From positions 1 through 64,000 of the forward strand of contig NPFB01000009.1 of NCBI GenBank assembly GCA_014084085.1: a DNA stretch of 64,000 nucleotides, read 5' to 3'. Positions 11,301 through 24,227 of the stretch are shown piece by piece. The notes beneath the pieces are model-generated. The model was not told the origin of the DNA. It searched no databases and was given only the letters and a program-made list of their open reading frames with translations. The position numbers and the translations under genes were made by a program. The stretch's first letter is position 1; every line of letters starts with the position of its first letter. The DNA comes from Hondaea fermentalgiana (taxonomy: Eukaryota; Sar; Bigyra; Thraustochytrida; Thraustochytriidae).

Positions 11301-14300
11301 GAAGGGAGTTCCCCACGGGAAGTTGTCCGTCCGCAGCAGCATGTGAAGCGCCATCGGCGCGGAGACGATATGTAATCGGAGATGCAAGCAAATTGGACAC
11401 CAGCAACGGGGCTTCGAAAGAGATGATGCGAAGCGAGGTTCCGGACTGGTGTGGTGAAGCATGCTCACCCAAACGACGCTTTGCCCAAGGCTTGCGCTTT
11501 GCATGCCGCCGCGTGTAGTCGCGGCCCCGAAGTGCATTCTGGTTCCCATTCAGAGCAGCTGCTGCCGCAGCAGCTGTGGACGCGAACGATGTCTTCTGCT
11601 GGCCAGAGCTCGAACCTCCGGACAAGGATGACACACGTCCATGATAGGCAGATGAGCTCCAAAGTCCATTCATGAACCGATCGCCCCCTCTGCCAACACC
11701 ATTCTGTCCTGTGCCACGACCATTGCTCGGTCCACCTCGACCGGGCATGTCGTTACCATTCTGACCCATGGCCACATTGCCTGCGACGGGGCCGCCCGGG
11801 CCAGGATGATTCGCCCCCCTGCGGCCGGCTTTGCCGCCCAACCCAGCTCCATTTCTGCTATCTTGATCCCAAGTTGAGCTTGAGAGCGCCTTGACGGCAT
11901 CGACACCCGAACGACAGTCCACGGCGCAATACGTCATGAGATGGTCATGCTCGTCCTCGCCAGGTCCTCCGGCAGCAAAATCGAGTGTTGTCCGCATTGA
12001 TGACGCCTCCGAGCAGTCGGACGAAAGATCCACCGGAAGCCCCACAGATTGAAAGTCATAAGGATCGCTGTATGCCGAAGGACGGACAGACACCTTGACA
12101 ACATGCGCGTTGATGAGCTCCGCGACGTGCACGGGTACAGGGATGACCTCGCCAGGTGCCAAGCGGTACTTGAAGAGAGTCTCCTTGGGCATGGCGCCTC
12201 GACTCGAATTGCCATGGTTGGTAGTTGGAACAACGACCTCCATTGGCCCCACGCAGTGATTCCGCAGCAAAAGGTTGGAGCGGACGCACACAACCTTGGC
12301 GGAGCCCACGGCGACAACGTCGCATGTCACCGTGATGGCGCGAACTTCGGGGTGTTTGGATGTAGCTCCGAGCCGAAACAAAAATGACCCTTCGCGGTCG
12401 AGCGGGATATCGCGCAGCGGCTGCCATGGCGACTCTTGCACACTCGCATCGGGCGAACGCATAATGAGGGAGACCTTGCGCCCATCCGCTTCGGGGTGGT
12501 CGCGCCTCCCTGTGGCGATGCCCAGACCGTCAAACTGGATCGGCATCTCAGAGCCAGACTGAAGGGGCCGCACCTCCCCATCCCGCGTCCAGAACGCAAT
12601 CGGGAGGCCTGTCTCATTGTAAATGCGAAAAAGACTAACGGAATCGCGCTGAAACTCGTTTCGACCAACGTGGGTCTTGTCGGGATTCCAAATTTGCGTC
12701 GCCCCCGAGACGCTTTCCACAAAAGCTTCGGTGAGGTTCACATTCAAGATTGATTGCGAATCAACACTTGCTGACATACGAAGACCCCGCAAGTGACCCC
12801 TTTCCGCCGTTGGGACGAGCGCGCGCACCTGCACCCGCCAGGGTTCAAGAAGTGGTTCCCATGCGCCGAGGCGGTGATTGTACGAGTCAGCTCCGATGGC
12901 AATACGAGTTCGAGCGAGAAGGCCATTCGGCCCAATGTCGATATCACTGTCTGAGCGACGGGCCACGAGCTCAACGACGGGAGAACTTTGCCCATGCATA
13001 TCATCCACGAGCAGAAAACGAGCCCCTGTGAAGTCGAGGCGGAAGTGGGCCCCGGCCACAGAGGCGCCCAAGGTCTTCTCTGCAAGCTCCCCTACCGCAG
13101 CCCTTGCCGCGGCGCTTTTGTCTTGAGTAGAATCTGGGTCGCCACGCGCTGAATTGCTTGCTGCGCGCAGCGCGCCCCCTCCCCGAGAGGCTTCCGCAGT
13201 CGCCTCGTTCTGCGGCGAACCTGCCCTTTCGGACGCTCTGAGCCCGCTTGCGCGGCCGGGGTTACGTGCCGCAGTCATCGAATCATTCGAAGGAGAGCTT
13301 GCATGGGTTTTGCGGTGGCCATTCGTATGGCCAGCCTCGACACTGCCCAACGACTCCCCCTGAACAGTATTTTCGAGGTCTGTGAGAAAGTGCGCCACGC
13401 GTTGTGCAATCTCAGCGACAGCGCGAATCTCATTGTAAGAGACTTGCGAGTCGATCTGGCCCACACCAGCGTCGAGTATATGAGTCGGCCGGTTTGAACC
13501 TTCGCGAGGGCCAACGCGATAACGAACAGAAGCTTGGAAGGGTTGCACGAGCACAGACAATTGCTGCGCTCGAGATGTAGCCTCGCGCGAGGCGTGTGAG
13601 CCCGCTGAGCCGGGACGCTGTAGCTGCCCACTGGACGGACGTCGCGTGCCAAGACGGAGGGAGCAAGCGTTAATGTCAAGCACCCACTCAGGTCTTTTGG
13701 TGACCATGATAGTTTTTCGCGGAATCGTAAATGAGCTGCGCATGACGAGATCTCGTTGTTCAATGCTTGACGAAAGCTTTGTTGCGAGTGAGAAGTCGAG
13801 ATGCGCTGACAATGCGCGCGAGTCCTTCTGTTTAGGATGCTCCATGACATGTATCTCGAGTCCAACCACGTTCACGTCCACATTTGTCACGGTCTCCCAC
13901 AGCATGGACTTCATTGGGAGCGTAGCTCGAACGCGCGACCGCCGGCCCTGCGGCGACGAAGTGATACGCTCAGAGGCATCATCTCCAGAGTCTGACGCCC
14001 ATGAAAATACCGGAGCAAGGGAGGCAGAGTCAAGCCCTGGAAACAGGCGACCACCTGGCATTGGGGAACGAAACGCTGGCTCCCCAGTACGCGAAGCGCC
14101 GCCACTTCGCCCCTGCGAAGGACGACTCACAACGCTCCCCGGTCCGCCGCTGTTCCGCGAAACGAGAGACCTGGCGCGCTCAAATAAGTGGGGCATTGTC
14201 GTCTTCTCTGTGACGGTGCTCCCAGCCCCCCCGGCTCGGCTCTGGCTCTCACTTGGAACTGCCGCACCTGCGTCTTGCGCCATATCGCCCGTAGAGACGC

Positions 14301-17300
14301 TCAAATCTGGGAAGCGTGGCGGCCAGAGGTTCTGCATTCGAGCGTGCTCCTCGGCCTCATTGGTCCACTTGGCTCCAGCTAGCACGAGTGCTTGCACGAG
14401 GCACAGCTCCGTGTTCGCAATATCGACCTTGATGGTCTCCTCTGTGACCTGATGCACAAAAGAGGCACGCTCGGGACGCCGTTTGGGTTTTTGAAGTTTC
14501 CGGGACCAGGTCGCGGACACAAAAGCTGTTTCTACTTCCTCTTCCACGAGCATCATACCTGGTCGAGGGAGTGAAGAAGACTTTGCAGCAGAAGGAGGCT
14601 CAGAAGATGTCGTCAATGACCCCGCCCCAAAGCCGCCAGCGTCAATCATGTTGTCGGATGCGTCCTGCAAATGCTTTGGACGCTGGTCCGAGAGGGATAG
14701 TTTTCCAATTTCCAGATTTCCAAAGCTCGAGCCCTGACGCGTCTGTGCAAAAGAGGCGAAAAACGGTCCCATTTCCAGTCGGCCGAGCGGTTCTGCATTG
14801 CTTCGCAATGACATAGTTCTCCGGCTGCCCGCGCGGCGCATATGCGCCAAACCAGCATTGGGGAAAGGAGGAACGGCAACGGGGAATGTATGGGCAGATC
14901 CTCCGAGTCCACCATGGCGAGATTCGTCTTTGCCAAGGCGGCTGGAAGTGCTGCTCCACAGTAGCGCCAGCGTCATGTTAGAAAGCTCAAAGTCTATATC
15001 CATAATGAGAGTGTCGCGCGTGCTTCGTGGATCCTCCCCTGAACACCTGCGCGCGATGTCGCCTTGTTCGCGCGCAGTGGTGACGGTGTCATCCTTCTTC
15101 TCCAGGTCATCGTCATGGTCTGGCGTAGGACACGAGCACAACGAAAGCTGAGAACCGTGATCCCCGTTCTCGTTGGCAGACAGAGGAAGTCCGCCATTCC
15201 GGCCGGTACCTTGAAGGCCTCCGCCATCTGCCGCTCCTGAAGGATCAATCTGTGCTTGCATATTGCGAAGCTTAACTGTGATATCTTGCGCATCGAGACC
15301 TGCAAGGTGGTCGAGAATACCGCTCAGCGTCGCCACGTGCAGCTCAGAGATACGAAGTGCAAAGTGAGAGACACTGAGCTTTGCTTTGATGGCTTGAGGT
15401 CCGGCATCTGCTTTGCGTGGACTCAAGCTCCACATCCAGTACTGCGACAGCTCTGATTGGGCAAAAGCTTCCTGGCAGAAAGGGTCGTGCTGTGCCCGAC
15501 ACACCCAAGCTGTACCGATGTGACGCACAACTTTGGCATGAATTGATGTATCCTGAATGATTTTGAATGAGGTGGTGTTTCCAGCGAACGCAGCCTCGGG
15601 TACCTGCATCGACAGATTTGATACGCGAAGAGAAATCGACTCGACGGCATGAAGCGCATGCGCTCCGTTGGGTTTGTCTCGAAGCAAGTCAGCCTGCTCT
15701 GCAGCGCTCGAATCACCTAGAAAGAATTGGTTGTGCAAGTCTGCTGCGCCCACGTGAATGATACCCATGGGAGAACCCTGCTGTGTGCTCGGGATTTCGA
15801 GCGCGCAGTCAAAGAGAAGTACTTGGACGCTGTTCAGGTCCACAAGGCGCTCGAGCTTTGGCTGATTCTTTGCGGATTGTGAAGGATGTCCATTGCTCTG
15901 CAACCGAGCGCTTACGCGTCGGTCTGGCCACTCGCTCTGACTTGAATTGCCGGTAACACTCTCGCTGGCGACGCCCCGATTGTCATCGTGGTTGGGCCCG
16001 CCATCGTCGTCATCATCATTTGCGCGTCGACCTCCCCTTTGGGTCCGCTCCAGCTTTTGGTCTTCGCGAATCACTGCATACTCCATGCTTTGAGAAAGAG
16101 ATCGCAAGAGGTCTCCCTCGTAAATGTAATCGATAGCAGCATGCAGAAAGTCGACATTGGCGCGGCAGAAAAAGGACCGTACCTGAAACTGCACATCCGC
16201 ATGCACCGGCAATGCTGGCACTGCCACGTCCGAAGCCTCTTCGAGATCTCTGGGCACTTTGCAAGACAGATCTTCAGCCTTTTCATGTTGATGTTGCAGG
16301 GCCTGCGTATTGCGGCAGCCTCGATGCCCGCAACCTTGCGTGGAAGCGAGCCGTTGCCTGCTATCCTGGCTGCAGGAGTCAGCCCTCGAAACCGCTGCCT
16401 GAGCTGCGTCCTTGGGTATCTTTTTTCGCGCTGAGGGCACCGCCGCGTCGAGTGTTGGGGGTCCTCCGGCATGCGGAGAAGTGGGCGGAGAGTCACGTAG
16501 ATAGGAATCCAAAACATCGTCGAGATCAAGGTGAGGCACACTGTCGCGCCCAGCGCTGCGCGGCTCCTTTTGTAGATCTTCGTCGACATTTTCCGATTTG
16601 CTCTCATTTGGGCCATCTTCCCGACTCTTCGTACGGGCAGCCGCACTTTGGTCTTCGCGTTGAGACGAGGCGAGGTCAAGCGCGGGGCCGTCGCCAGCCG
16701 TGTCGAGACCATCGTCGTCATCCTCCACTGGGAGTGGAGAGCCAACAACAAGCCGATTCTTTCTCCACTCTTCAGAGTAAAAGGTGCTCTGTAGTAAAAG
16801 CAAGGGTCGCTTATCATTTTCCCGCCGGCGACTGCCCATGACAAGAACGCCTGGAGCTTCGTCGTTTCCGAGAGAAAGCTCCTTTTCGGAGATGGTGAAT
16901 GTTGCATCTGCCAAATTGGTTCGACGGCGCTGTTCGAAAGCAGAGCCAATCCCGGTGAGACAGTCACGCAGAGCAAAGTTGCCCAGGCGCGCCGACACGG
17001 AAGACTGGCCGTCCTCGCGAGTTGCAGCACGCAGCTCAACTTCATGAACTTTCAGCTCTGCTAGTGCAACCTCGTGGGTTCCGTTGCCGGCTCGAGGAGG
17101 TTTGGATACTCGGACAGAGGTGCGAGGCTCTGCAGCATTAGCTGTATTCTCTCTGCGACTCGAGCGTGATTGACGGACCGAGCGCTGCTTGGGATGCGCG
17201 CCGACAAAAGCAATGGTGAGCTGTTTAAGCGTCGCTTGAACTTGGGCTTGGATCGCGTCAGTCCCTGTCGAGGCAATCGGGGGCGATGGCTGCGATGATG

Positions 17301-20300
17301 CTTGCCGCTCGAGGCGATCTTGAGGTCCCGCGTTGACATTGTTGGGCGACGTCGAACAAGCACCGACATCTCCTGAGCCTGAGAGGATCGCTGCGCTTCC
17401 AAAGGCATCCAAGAGAGCACTAAGCACAGACTGAGAAAACGTAACATCAATAGCTCCACCGCTGATCCGAAGGTCCGCGCCGACCCCACCGTAGAGCGGC
17501 GAATCCTTGGCGAGGGCCTGCAATCCAACTGCAAAAAAGGACCCTTCGTTCTCGACCTCGGAATGAAGCCGAGGTCTGTCGATGCGACGTTCAAGAAGGC
17601 GAGTATTCGAGCGTGAGCGCATGGGCGTCTGTGTTGTGGCGCGCTTCACGAGCTGAGGGAACTCGGCCAGACGGTCCGCAATGCCAGGGCTCAGTCGAAC
17701 TTCTGTAAGGTCTTGGCCGACGACATCGTGTACTGTGACGGAGCGCATGGAGAAGTCAACGGAGGTTTCCATGGTGCGAAGAGACGCCTGAAAAGAAATG
17801 TTCTCGACCAGAACGAGAACGATTCCCTCGTACTCTTCGTAAACGACTTCTCGGGCCATTGTGTCATCACCTTCACCGGCCGCAACGCTGGGATCTTCTT
17901 CGTCGTCGCTCGTTCTGGCACCACTTTTGCCTAGATTCTCGTTTTCCGCGCGGTCGCCCGTGCCCTCTTCGTCGTCGCTCTCGCCTGCAAGAACTTCCTC
18001 GAGGGCTTCGTCGATGAGGGACGATGAAAAGCGCTTCATTTTGTCACTCACGGCGCTTCGGGAGCCAGCGTTGGCGCTTTGCTTAACGGTGGCGTCCAAG
18101 GACTTGGTGGGTGTCTTTGTTTTTCGCGAGTAATGAAACAGGGACGGAGAGCCCTCTCGCCGCTCGAGTTCATTGATTTCATCGAGCCAATCCCGGACGT
18201 GAGGCTTGATGACAGGCTTTTGTCGCGGAGATCCAAGCTCGCGACTCATGTCGGAGGTGCTCGCGGTCGCGCCTTCTCGCTCGCTGACACTCTGACTGTT
18301 GGCGGATGTATAACGAGACGGGCCAGAGAGACCATTCGACCCTCGCCGGATCGGTGCATCGTCATCGATGGAGTCCAGTCCAAATGACCGTCGTCTCGCG
18401 CGAGCAGCATTCTTCGCTGTAGCTTGCGTGGTGTTGGCTGCGGCACCCGGGACGATCTTTGGCCGGCTCACGCTCAGCATAATAAACTCGATGCTCATTG
18501 AACATTGAAGATAGGACACGTTTGTCCGTGCTCTGGGTGTTTCATCGGCACTCGCAGAGTCTGGCTGGAGACCACCCTCGCCCAGTTCGTCGCCCTGAAG
18601 CGCCGAAACAAAGCTCGAGACGCTTTCGCTTTCAGACAATTGCTGACGACGAAATGAAGTGTGGGTCACGGAACCCACCGTGGTGTAAAAGTCATTATCA
18701 AAGTCGTCAATATCATCGACGCCTCCTCCGCCGCCGCCGCCATCTTCGAGAGACGGTACCACAAGGTCTTCGTCTGCAGTCCGGAGCGTCTCGTGAAGAG
18801 AGGCCGCAATGGATGCTGACTCCCAGTCCGAGGAATCGAGTCGGCGCGCCGCAGGCCCACGCGGTGAAGCTGGGGCGCTCGGACCCGAGGAGGATGCTGT
18901 CGTGCCCATGAAACTCTTTGAACGCCGGGGCGAAAGCTCTTCAGGGGTTGGGCCGCCTGCTGCCGTCGTGGACGCACTCGAGGCAGCCAGCGAAGTCACG
19001 GAGGGGAGACGGTGAAAGCGATCCTGGCGCAAGTTTGCATGGCCTCCGACGCTGCTTGAAACAGACTCTGCGCTACTGTTCAAATGCAGACTTGGCATGC
19101 GGCTTTCGAGTGGGGCGAGACCCTCGATACCTGAGAGGCCGGCAAGAGGCGAGCTCACGCTCCGATGAAAGGGCGAGGTAATGTCCGAAACGGAAGCAAA
19201 GCGGGGACTCGCCTCCCCCGGGGCACGCGATGGGAACCCTTGTGCATTTCCTTGCGCTTGTACGCCGCTGTCGCCGCCTCCACCGATGACGAGCTCTCCA
19301 GCATCAAAGCCGCGATAGTTGGATTCCTGGGTTGAAGTAGCCGACTGTAGCGAGTTGGCAACTTGCGCCATGGCTTCGTACTTTTCTGGAGTAAGGTGAA
19401 TATGTAACGATGGAAGGTTGGCGGAAAACTTGTACTGAGGTAACGTCCGATCGTACTGAAGGATGCTGACGCACAAGATGACGTTGAACGTGAAACGATC
19501 AATGACGTGCATGTGACGACGATGTTGTTCTGCGCCTGACCGCCAGTTTGTGTCCATACTGGTTGCAAGGACCTGCACGTTGGAGCAAGAGATTTTGTAC
19601 TCGTCGAAAAAGCGCGACATTTCACTCGTCGATAGCGTGCTCTCCACGAGACTTCCTGTCGTTCCACGCACACGCAAGCGCGGGGGCTCCAGCGATGACG
19701 AAGGCGAGTTGGTGGGGTCAACCAGAGGCGATCCATAGACCTTGGCTGTTTTGCTGCCAGACTCACCAACTGCTGCCGAGCGATCTCGCGAAGAACGCTT
19801 TGTAGGCAGATGCGATGGCGAAGCATCTCGAGAGGAACGAGCCTCACGTTTGACAGGCGACAACGCTTTGTCGCGAATGGTCATACGCCCAAAATCAACC
19901 AGCACGAGCTTGATGTCCTCTTCTGCAGTACCTGCGGGAACCTGTTGAGGGAGAATGAGCAGCGGCGCCTGCATATCAACGTCCATCGACACGGAAAAGT
20001 GATTCTGGTAAGCATACTCGACCTTGGCCCGATTCCGCGACTGCACGTTGGAAAAGTCATTGATGGAGGCTAGTTGTGCCTCTCGGTAGGTGAATACAGA
20101 GTCCGGAATTTGAAAGGCTGCCGATACGCGGTCGACGCACGATGGGCTATAGATCAGCTCAAGAGGGCGAAGACGTAATCGAAGCGACATGTCCGCACCG
20201 GTCTCTGGACAGTGCGAGTCAACCTCAAGGGAGAAGACAGCCGTGCCCCGAGGACGCGAAGCGCGCATACCACGACCGCGCGACGAGCGAACACCCCACA

Positions 20301-23300
20301 GCTCGCTGTTCGAGTCTCCTGCCACATGCCGGGCCCTCAGCATGCGATGCGCCGATGATCCGTCCTCACTCAGACCTTCAGGATACGATGTTGTTTCGTC
20401 AATGTCTCCGATGCCTGCAGCCCCAATCCCTGCGCCAGGGCCTCCGCCGCGACGACTGCCTTCAAAATCGGAAAAGGAAGGCAAGAGAGGTTCGGGCACA
20501 GGCAGACCATCGTCTCCTTCCATTAAACTTGCACTTCCTGGAATGTCAAAGCCAGCGAGCGTTGCTGCCCACGCGGCAGAGCTCACGGATGTTGAATGAC
20601 GACGACGCTGCTCCGTCTGACGCGCGCTTCGCTGAAGCATCTGACGCTCCATGGCTTTGCGCTTTCGGTAATTAAATTCCATGCGCTCAGCAGCCCCGCT
20701 CCAAGCGGGCGGTGTCACATGCGATGCGCGATCGAGATCCGAAAAGGCAGAAACGCCCGACGAAAAGGTATCGGCAAGGCCAAGCCCGGGGCCAGCCGTC
20801 ATCTCTTTCAGTGCAACAATGCGTGTAAAGCGCTCGTCGCTGGAGCACCAGTCAAAGACTTCAAGATTCTCCAAAGACAGAAGCGCTCGGTCCGTTCCAT
20901 TTTCGCGTTTGGACACACGTACACTTGTACCCCAAAAGTGCACATCCACGAGCAAATCAGGGGTCGCAAGGGCGTCAGCGGGATTTGCATTGTCCCAAAG
21001 CTGCAGTCGACACTCCTCCATCCGAAAACGCATGACGGACTTGAAGCGCGCAGCACGTGGCCCGGATCCGTTTGCTGCCCCATTCGTGGACTTTGATCCG
21101 GCACCACCACTCTTGCCCGCTGCTCCACCTTTTCCATTTGCTCCGAGTTTGCCGGCCGCCCCATTCCCGCTTTGCCCTGCAGACCGAGATTTCGACCCAG
21201 CGTGCTTGCCTCGGGCCGGATCATTTCCATTGGGATCCGAGACGAGAATCTCCGTTGGGTCAAAGCTAAGCATTTCAAAGAGTCGCGCCTGCTCTTCACG
21301 CGTCATGAGCGGTCTTTCGTGATGAAAGGCCGCCGCAGAAGCAGAGGATGAGGTGGCAGGCCGCTGCTGTTGCGCATGGCTCGCGCCAGAGCTGCCGCCC
21401 AGACCCACGGCCCAGCCTGCCCAGCCAAAGACGGCTCCGGCCCAACTTGGAGTATCCTCGGCTGCCCCCGTCGGACCGCTGGCTGGAAGACCCGATGCAC
21501 GACGTTCTAGCTCGACGAGGCGAAGGTGAGCGCGCTCGAGTCGAAGCTGGTGTTCCGCGAGAGATCGAAAGTACATGACATCCTGAACGTCGTAGCGATC
21601 TTCGAGATCCTCAAGAATTGAGCGCTCGTGGGCGTTGAGTTCAAGATAGTCGGTGACAACGATTGTTGTGCTTGCATCGCCATCTCGGGCAGTCTCATCC
21701 TCATCGAGCAGAGTTCCGCCCGAATTCTCCTCGTTGCCTCGCGAGGACGGACTTGCGTTGCCCTGGCCTTGACTTGCGCTTTCATAAGCTGAGTCAGCGC
21801 GTCGCTCCTTCAAACGCTTTTCTGCGGCCGAACGCGGGGTACCCTGTATCTCGGCGATCCGCCGCCCACGGCGGATCATGTCCCTGCGAAGCTGCAACGG
21901 GGAGTCGACGGCGGCTTGGGCCACGGATGACTGTGGGCGCTGACCCTTGCGAGAGGGCGTTCCCGCAGAGGCGGCTACTTCGCTCCGAGGTCGGCCGGCT
22001 AAACTGCGTTTCCAAAGTTCAATGTACAGGAGTCGGTCTTGGCGACGATCAGTGATATACTCGGGGGAAAACCTCCTGCGGCGCTCTTGAACATTTTCAA
22101 GTGTGGCTCGAATGGCGAACTGCCACCAAATTCTCGGTGCGTCACGCACAGTAACGCCCTGCGGGCGAAATTGGGCATAGGGGTACGACTTTTCGGCGGC
22201 GTCGAAAGCAGCAAGCATTTCCCATGCATCGAGATACTGAAATCGCTCCAGAACTAGCGTCACCGTGGCAATGTCCAAGTCAACAACCGTGTCAGGGCTC
22301 TCAGGGAAGCGAGGGTCACGGTTGGACTGCATTTTTAGCGTAAGACTGACGGGCTCGAGAACAAAGCAATGCTGGGCGCCGGTACCGAGGCGCGCGCGCG
22401 TCTTTTGATGACTTGCCGACGCCGCGGCCGCCGCGGCCGCCGCAGCGCTTCGTATTCGCTCAGAGTCCTCGAGTGGGCGATCCGAGGCGGACCCGCGGCC
22501 ATCGGTGAGCTCCTCGGCGCTGCCATGTTTGCTCCCTGCGCCGGCAAGGCCGCCCGCGGCCCCACTCCCAGCAGGGGAAGCCTGGGCGCGCGCGCGCCGC
22601 GTCTCGCGCTCGACAAGCCTATAATCTTCTTCTTCTTGCTGCTGTCGCTTGGGAATCATTCGCTCAAAAATTGCTGCCATCTCGGCAAAGGTGCACGTGC
22701 TGTAATCGAGGTCGGCGCCATTCGTGCTCGTTCCAGGAAAGGGGTCCCAGTAGATTGCAAAGTGGTCCAGCCGAAAGAGCTTGTAAGCCAGCAGCTTTTC
22801 CAAGTACTTGCCGGACTCGTCGAGCCGACGCTTGATTTCAGAGACCAAATCCACAAAGCATGGCGTCCAATGCCGATCCGTGGATTGCATCTTGAGGGAC
22901 TCCCACGTGGCGCCAACCGAAAAGGCGTGCTTTGGATTCGTGACCCGGTCCTCGTAGCGCACGTGCACATTACGAACATTGAGTTCGATATTGTCCACGA
23001 TTTTGTTCATGAGCCTGGCGGTGAATCCAACCTTGGCCATTTCTTCGGCCTCGCTCATGTGGGCCCTGCTGATGGCGTCTGTATCGTCAGCGTCTCCTGC
23101 AGGATTCGTCATGCCAGAGGACTTGCGCAATTCTGCCCGTGCAAGATCAGCCTTTTTGCGAGCTTTGACTTTGCGCTGATAGTCCCGCTCATTGTATTCC
23201 AGAGAAGGCTCGAGGATGAGAAAGACGCGGTCGATGGAAATCTCTACGGGTTGACTGCCAAGATGAGTCCATGGAATCTTGACGTCTACCTGGCCAATAA

Positions 23301-23484
23301 ATCCGCGTCGTAGTTTAATAGGGACCCCTACCGTGTCAAAAGCGTCCTTGCGCACTTCGAGTTCGGAAAGAACCATATGGCCGCCGTAGATGCTTGTGCT
23401 CACCTTGTCTGGGCGAAAGCATCCATCTTCTACGTATGCACCAAGAACGCGATTGAGCAAGTTGGCAACCCAGCCCTCGAACAT
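4988..23484 (-). CDS. VPS13: VPS13-family bridge-like lipid transfer protein, two exons, about 6058 residues
   Basis: VPS13 proteins form a long hydrophobic groove that moves phospholipids between membranes at contact sites. Exon 1 (23484-9841) begins with the chorein domain (MFEGWVANLLNRVLG, IPWTHLGSQPVEI) and the family N-HVRYEDRVTNP motif near residue 190. The VPS13 adaptor-binding (VAB) repeats run from about 3615 to 4565 as variants of a hydrophobic-strand/Asn motif (RIYNETGLPI, YWIVNLSDL, FVLINALGR, YRIDNLSLQ). Exon 2 (9520-4988) completes the last VAB unit (PYTWDD), then carries the ATG2/VPS13 C-terminal helical region (about 5555-5680: GDPRGLVQNLGAG, FYEP) and a PH-like domain (about 5940-6058). 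The splice CAG|GTACGT...CACAG|CGC is phase 0. The protein is much longer than animal or yeast VPS13 (about 3100-4400) because of low-complexity inserts: poly-Ala near 22430, Ser-rich runs, and poly-Gln near 8340. ATG 23484 precedes the canonical N-terminus. Confidence 0.93.
8321..8367. repeat. CTG/CAG trinucleotide tract encoding poly-Gln in VPS13
   Basis: A near-perfect (CTG)n tract on the plus strand reads as CAG codons on the VPS13 strand. It encodes about a dozen glutamines broken by one Leu, in the linker between VAB and the C-terminal domains. The tract keeps frame, so it is a coding microsatellite likely to vary in length between strains. Confidence 0.85.
9521..9840 (-). other. Spliceosomal intron of the VPS13 gene (320 nt, phase 0)
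   Basis: On the minus strand the donor is CAG|GTACGT (exon end at 9841) and the acceptor is TGCTCACAG|CGC (exon start at 9520), preceded by a T-rich tract. A CTGAC branch-like motif lies near 9590. Joining restores a single continuous VAB repeat: ...SLQTLRLYQ from exon 1 runs into RGAPPQTQQVLLP from exon 2. Reading through instead gives a nonsense tail ending near 9670. This is the only intron in the window supported by both splice signals and protein continuity. Confidence 0.88.
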
Positions 23485-23849
23485 CTTCTTTGGCGCCCGA
23501 TGGGGCCTTTGCTGCGCAGAGGAAAGGGCGTCACTGTCTGGAGTGAGCTCGCGCTTGACGACCTCCTCCTCCTCCTCCTCCTCCTTCTCCTCGGTTGTGG
23601 ATGCAAAGCAAAACCAATGGCGAGCGAAGCCGAGCGGCTCTGCTTTCCGCCACTACACTCTTTGTGAAAAGTCTGGGGGGGCTTTTCCGCTTTGCCCGCC
23701 CGTCCGACGTGCAGCCTGCCTGGGCACCCGCCCACCAAGCCCGCCGCCTCGCCGCGCCGCACTGCACGTGCGCGCGACTCGCGGTTCCTTCCCGCCACTC
23801 GCGGATCGAGCTTTGGCGACGACGACGAATCCGAGAGCAGCTATTTGCA

Positions 23850-23881
23850 CTAGGCCTAGCTGGGCCTAGGCCTAGGCCTAG
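23850..23881. repeat. Cluster of CCTAGG palindromes
   Basis: Overlapping CTAGGCCTAG units repeat three to four times, broken once by CTGG. A further GGCCTAGCTAG is at 24072-24082. Each unit is self-complementary. The cluster lies between the VPS13 5' end and the VOC 3' end. Its role is unknown. Confidence 0.75.
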
Positions 23882-23883
23882 TT

Positions 23884-24066
23884 TTATTCATGAAAGTCAT
23901 TCTTTGGACGATAAGCCCAGTTGCTCTTCGCCAAGGCCTTCACGCTGTTGAGCGAGATGGGAGGGATGCGACGCATCAGACCGAGGCAAAAAAGGAAGGC
24001 CTTTGGGCCCTCCGCTAGCCTTTGGTGTTTTCTTCGCTTTGCAAACATGCAGTGAAAGTAGTTCAT
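23884..24066 (-). CDS. Small unrecognised ORF (60 residues) in the VOC 3' region
   Basis: An ATG-initiated 60-codon frame 161 bp downstream of the VOC stop, on the same strand. The product is basic and not low-complexity: an N-terminal MNYFHCMFAKRRKH patch and a C-terminal KSNWAYRPKNDFHE. Its TAA stop overlaps an AATAAA. It matches nothing I recognise. It could be a short gene, a downstream frame in the VOC 3' UTR, or chance. Confidence 0.2.
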   Translation of the reverse strand: MNYFHCMFAKRRKHQRLAEGPKAFLFCLGLMRRIPPISLNSVKALAKSNWAYRPKNDFHE

Positions 24067-24227
24067 TGCAGGCCTAGCTAGAAAACCAAGAAAGAAACGA
24101 GATTTCTACATCGTGGGAACGTGCCGCGACACCGCTGATGCGCGAGCCGTCGACACCAGCGTAAAGAAAGAGCATTTCACGAGAGAACAAGGCAGGCAAG
24201 CGCACATTGAGAAAGAATGGGAAATCT

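Larger units (their letters stand above)
23485..24227. other. VPS13 upstream region and VOC-gene 3' region
   Basis: The left part is the VPS13 promoter/5' UTR, with a (CTC)n microsatellite at 23562-23592. The middle holds a palindromic CCTAGG cluster. The right part is the 3' side of the VOC gene, with TTTATT at 23883-23888 (AATAAA on the minus strand) as a candidate polyA signal. Apart from one 60-codon frame listed separately, no coding sequence is convincing. Confidence 0.5.

Noticed and set aside
10223..22616. Antisense frames opposite the VPS13 exon
   Set aside because: Long shadows of a biased G+C-rich coding strand. They contain no domains and conflict with the well-supported VPS13 protein.
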